From NCBI GenBank assembly GCA_001819095.1, contig MHLS01000014.1:1-7339 (forward strand): a stretch of 7,339 nucleotides of DNA, read 5' to 3'. The position numbers and the translations under genes were made by a program. Each line of letters starts with the position of its first letter. Within the stretch, counting starts at the first letter, position 1. This DNA is from Candidatus Lloydbacteria bacterium RIFCSPLOWO2_02_FULL_54_12 (GTDB lineage: Bacteria > Patescibacteriota > Minisyncoccia > Phycocordibacterales > UBA6899). Below the pieces are notes generated by a model. It searched no databases and was not told the origin of the DNA. It worked only from the letters and a program-made list of their open reading frames with translations. Below are positions 5,199 to 7,339 of this stretch, piece after piece.

Positions 5199-5819
5199 TC
5201 AAATACCCAGTAACTGAAAAAGTCGCGAGCGCACGAGGCCGACATTTTCTTTTTTTGTTGCAGAGAACGGTATGCATTCGATCTCCGGAAATTCGTCCGC
5301 GATACAGGCGAGCGCGGTCCCCCGCTCATTCTTCGTCAACTTGTCGGCCTTGTTCGCAAGGAGAAGCACCGGATGCTTTTCGTCGCGCGCGATACGCACA
5401 AGATCGCGATCATGGTCCGTCACACCGACGCGCACATCAAGGATGAGTACGAGCACCTTCGGTCTCGCCTCGCCTCCTGCAAGGTACCAAAGAATATGCT
5501 TACGGATCTTTTCCTTTTCCTTCTCCGGCATCTTCGCATATCCGTAACCGGGCAAGTCGACAAAATAGCCCTTGCCCGCCACCTCAAAAAAGTTTATCTC
5601 CTGCGTCTTCCCCGGCGTCGCGCTTGTCCGCGCAAGCCCCGCACCGAGGAGTGCATTGATGGTGGACGATTTTCCCACATTCGAGCGGCCGACAAATGCG
5701 ACCTGCGGTTTGCCGTCATGAAGTATCGGGTCAGAGCCGCGGATACCGCGCGCGAAAACAGCACGCACTTGGGTTGGTGCATGGCGGGAGTTTCCTTTTT
5801 TGTGGTTCTCATTTTTCAT
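5199..5819 (-). CDS. engB: Ribosome biogenesis GTP-binding protein EngB/YsxC
   Basis: A 206-aa TRAFAC-class GTPase of the EngB/YihA/YsxC family, which acts in the cytoplasm in late assembly of the 50S ribosomal subunit. All G motifs are visible: G1 GRSNVGKSS (residues 44-52), G2 region TSATPGKTQ (65-73), G3 DLPGYG (88-93, the family signature), G4 NKAD (156-159) and G5 SAT (186-188). The length is normal for the family (about 200 aa) and the basic N-terminal extension is typical. ATG at 5819 is the first start that leaves the family's core intact. No ribosome-binding site precedes it. A TG-T-TAGATT extended -10-like box (5834-5826) lies just upstream, so the mRNA could be nearly leaderless. 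Upstream on the same strand is the operon terminator at 5871-5914, so it is probably transcribed alone. Confidence 0.96.
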   Translation of the reverse strand: MKNENHKKGNSRHAPTQVRAVFARGIRGSDPILHDGKPQVAFVGRSNVGKSSTINALLGAGLARTSATPGKTQEINFFEVAGKGYFVDLPGYGYAKMPEKEKEKIRKHILWYLAGGEARPKVLVLILDVRVGVTDHDRDLVRIARDEKHPVLLLANKADKLTKNERGTALACIADEFPEIECIPFSATKKENVGLVRSRLFQLLGI

Positions 5820-5825
5820 GGATTC

Positions 5826-5834
5826 AATCTAACA
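5826..5834 (-). promoter_or_regulatory. Possible extended -10 for engB, implying a leaderless mRNA
   Basis: On the - strand TGTTAGATT carries TG-N before TAGATT (four of six matches). The predicted transcription start would fall at or within a few bases of the engB ATG. There is no recognisable -35 at 17 bp. Together with the lack of a Shine-Dalgarno site this suggests a leaderless start, but the evidence is thin. Confidence 0.3.
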
Positions 5835-5870
5835 TTCCCTTGTCGCACAGGATACCAACATCTTTGATTA

Positions 5871-5914
5871 AGAAAAATGCCCCGTGAGACGGCGCTCGGC
5901 CTGTCTCACGGGGC
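5871..5914 (-). terminator. Intrinsic terminator of the two-gene operon
   Basis: GCCCCGTGAGAC and GTCTCACGGGGC (5914-5903 and 5890-5879 read on the - strand) form a perfect 12-bp stem with an inner GGC/GCC pairing, followed on the - strand by ATTTTTCTT. It lies 7 bases beyond the stop at 5922 and separates the operon from engB. Confidence 0.85.
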
Positions 5915-5921
5915 GGGTCGG

Positions 5922-6233
5922 TCAGCACGGGACCGCAAAGGATGTGCGCTCGTCGTCAACGGCGAACTCGGCAAGGGGAAGGTGGCCGAGCGTGACGCGA
6001 CAGGCGCGCCAACGAGGACACTCAACCTCAATCACTTCGTACCATCCCGTGCACTGCTTTGCGAAGAGCATGTTGCCGGAAAAGACAACGTAATGACGAC
6101 CGCCGCGCTTTGGCGCAGACGGCAAACTGATAGCCGCCTCAAGATGCGTGCCGTCGGCAAAGTTGAACGAAAGCACGACGGGAATTGCCTTCTTGGTCTC
6201 CGCGATGTCAAGCAACGCGGCCGGCGCGTTCAT
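5922..6233 (-). CDS. Hypothetical 103-aa protein, second gene of operon
   Basis: I do not recognise this protein. The start is taken as ATG at 6233, whose ATGA overlaps the stop of the upstream gene and which has a GAGG-type site about 8 bases before it; the longer frame from 6278 would overlap the upstream gene by 49 bases and is less likely. The sequence opens MNAPAALLDIAETKKAIPVVLSF, followed by alternating hydrophobic stretches (HYVVFSGNMLF, WYEVIEVECP, CRVTLGHLPLAEFAV) that suggest a small all-beta or alpha/beta fold. It has cysteines at residues 61, 72, 78 and 103 but no paired CxxC. There is no signal peptide or membrane segment. Translational coupling to the four-cysteine protein suggests a shared task, for example a two-subunit complex; this is inference. 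Confidence 0.7.
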   Translation of the reverse strand: MNAPAALLDIAETKKAIPVVLSFNFADGTHLEAAISLPSAPKRGGRHYVVFSGNMLFAKQCTGWYEVIEVECPRWRACRVTLGHLPLAEFAVDDERTSFAVPC

Positions 6234-6454
6234 CTCGCCGCCTCTTTTCGCTCGATTGAGCGGTTGCAGTCGCCGCACGTTTGACCACCGCCCTGATCAC
6301 TGTAGCTTGCGCCGTTCTCGAAGCGCTCCTTCGCGTACACGTGGAGCGACTTCAGAAACCCGAGTGTCTTCAAGCAGATCACGCAGAATTCTTCCTTGCC
6401 CTCGATGAGTTGGTCGAGGAGTTTGCCGCGCACTTCGGCGTTTTCGTTGGCCAT
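6230..6454 (-). CDS. Small four-cysteine putative zinc-binding protein, first gene of operon
   Basis: A 74-aa protein with two CxxC knuckles, CVIC (residues 24-27) and CGDC (60-63), spaced like a zinc ribbon or treble clef. A charged helix-like N-terminus (EVRGKLLDQLIEGKEE) precedes the first knuckle, and a KSLHVYAKERFENG stretch lies between them. Zinc binding is inferred from the cysteine pattern; the partner (DNA, RNA or protein) is not indicated. ATG at 6454 is preceded by GAAAGGGA, a weak ribosome-binding site about 6 bases upstream. The stop overlaps the start of the next gene (ATGA at 6233-6230), so the two are translationally coupled. Its promoter-like site lies at 6535-6507. Confidence 0.75.
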   Translation of the reverse strand: MANENAEVRGKLLDQLIEGKEEFCVICLKTLGFLKSLHVYAKERFENGASYSDQGGGQTCGDCNRSIERKEAAR

Positions 6455-6506
6455 CGCTTTTCCCTTTCAGAGTGTGGGTCGTAGCTTCTGTTTCGGACTT
6501 TATCAC

Positions 6507-6535
6507 ATAATATTCCGACTGTAAAGAGAAGCCAA
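6507..6535 (-). promoter_or_regulatory. Putative promoter of the two-gene operon
   Basis: On the - strand TTGGCT (6535-6530), 17 bp, then TATTAT (6512-6507), which differs from TATAAT by one base. Transcription would start near 6500, leaving a leader of about 45 nt. It is divergent from the promoter of the DsbA-like gene. Confidence 0.5.
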
Positions 6536-6554
6536 AGAAAGCCGGTGGCGGTTG

Positions 6555-6563
6555 TGTTATACT
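6555..6563 (+). promoter_or_regulatory. Extended -10 promoter of the DsbA-like gene
   Basis: TGT followed by TATACT (6558-6563, five of six matches) forms a good extended -10. No -35 is seen 17 bp upstream (AAGAAA). The transcript would start near 6570, about 27 nt before the ATG. Confidence 0.6.
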
Positions 6564-6596
6564 GCTACACGTTATTATCCGTCTTATCTTTCGACC

Positions 6597-7339
6597 ATGG
6601 ACCACGAACATACGAGCCATCCTCTACACCAAAAAAAACGTGACGATCTCTCGATTCCGCTTGCCATCGTCTTTGCGGGCATCCTTGTGGGAGCGGCGAT
6701 CATTTTTTCCGATAAGGCAACTCCCCCGACACCGATAAGCGACAAGGTGCCTTCGCGCGAAGCGGCGGGTGCGGACTCCGACCTCGCTTCGATCGAGGAG
6801 CTCGTGCTCAAGCCCGACGACCACGTGCTCGGCAATCCGAATGCCGATGTCCTTGTCATCGAATACTCCGATCCCGAGTGTCCGTTCTGCAAGAAATTCC
6901 ACGAAACGATGATGCAGGTCACGGAGCAGTATGCGAAAAGCGGCGACGTCGCGTGGGTCTACCGCCACTTCCCGCTCGACATGATTCATCCGAAAGCGCG
7001 CAAGGAGGGAGAGGCTCAAGAATGCGCGAACGAGTTGGGCGGGAACGACGCGTTCTGGAAATATACCGACAAACTTTTTGAGATCACGCCTTCCAACAAC
7101 GGTCTCGACCCCGCGGAACTTCCCCGCATCGCGACCATAATCGGACTCCCCCTCTCGGCGTTCGAAGAGTGTCTCGCAAGCGGCAAATACGCCGATCGCG
7201 TCGAACGCGACTTCGTGAGCGGCGTGAATGTCGGCGTCAAAGGTACGCCGTATTCTATCGTCTGGAACAGAAAGACCGGCAAACAGATGCCGATCAACGG
7301 TGCCGCCCTCTTTGCAAACGTGAAGAGTCTTCTCGGTGT
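6597..7339 (+). CDS. Membrane-anchored DsbA-like thiol-disulfide oxidoreductase, 3'-partial
   Basis: The frame starts at ATG 6597 and is open to the window end (247 residues seen, C-terminus missing). Residues about 18-37 are a single hydrophobic segment after a short basic/His-rich N-terminus, so this is a signal anchor holding the domain outside the cytoplasmic membrane. A Pro-rich linker follows, then a DsbA-family thioredoxin fold: VLVIEYSDPECPFCKKF with the CPFC active site (95-98), a helical insertion, and the cis-Pro loop VKGTPYS (214-220). It probably makes or shuffles disulfides in exported proteins. Two further cysteines, 143 and 192, could form a structural disulfide as in some Gram-positive-type DsbA proteins. 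No Shine-Dalgarno site precedes the ATG. It is divergent from the zinc-protein operon. Confidence 0.92.
   Translation, partial: MDHEHTSHPLHQKKRDDLSIPLAIVFAGILVGAAIIFSDKATPPTPISDKVPSREAAGADSDLASIEELVLKPDDHVLGNPNADVLVIEYSDPECPFCKKFHETMMQVTEQYAKSGDVAWVYRHFPLDMIHPKARKEGEAQECANELGGNDAFWKYTDKLFEITPSNNGLDPAELPRIATIIGLPLSAFEECLASGKYADRVERDFVSGVNVGVKGTPYSIVWNRKTGKQMPINGAALFANVKSLLG

Noticed and set aside
5069..5914. CRISPR-like or mobile-element repeats
   Set aside because: Only two hairpin cores share sequence, at gene ends and about 800 bp apart. There are no regular spacers, transposase or target-site duplications.
5877..6284. 135-aa + strand open frame opposite the two-gene operon
   Set aside because: It begins inside the terminator stem, is Arg-rich and lacks a ribosome-binding site. 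The - strand has ATGA-coupled genes with promoter and terminator.

Overview
The window looks like a piece of an ultra-small Patescibacteria/CPR genome, probably a Parcubacteria-type lineage. This is inferred from gene content: a DUF6899-like protein starting MPYI, a HExxH-like small protein, a very large calcineurin-like phosphoesterase, a membrane-anchored DsbA-like thioredoxin, and a mid-GC, compact layout with short gaps and one-gene units. No rRNA, tRNA, insertion sequence or CRISPR array was recognised.

Layout. Positions 1-446 (+): a weak hairpin, then a short, probably 5'-truncated reading frame with an HELRH motif, ending in an intrinsic terminator. Positions 448-1225 (+): a one-gene unit with a 222-aa DUF6899-like protein that appears internally duplicated, closed by a strong hairpin. 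Positions about 1226-1960: no credible gene, but a dense series of nested hairpins ending in an intrinsic terminator on the + strand. I read this as one large structured non-coding RNA of about 650 nt, or two adjacent ones. It matches no class I can name. Positions 1964-4894 (-): a 959-aa protein with a calcineurin-like metallophosphoesterase domain in its C-terminal half and a probable degenerate copy in its N-terminal half. It converges on the RNA. Positions 4895-5198: an intergenic region with back-to-back promoter-like boxes, nested hairpins and a striking double palindrome. Positions 5199-5819 (-): ribosome-assembly GTPase EngB/YsxC. Positions 5871-6454 (-): a two-gene operon (a four-cysteine putative zinc-binding protein, then a 103-aa unknown protein, coupled by an ATGA overlap) with its own terminator. 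Positions 6555-7339 (+): a divergently transcribed, membrane-anchored DsbA-like oxidoreductase that runs off the window end.

The genes do not form one obvious pathway. The most unusual parts are the orphan structured RNA at about 1239-1893, the twin-domain phosphoesterase convergent with it, and the double-dyad element downstream of engB. No homology search or RNA folding could be run; helices were found by eye.
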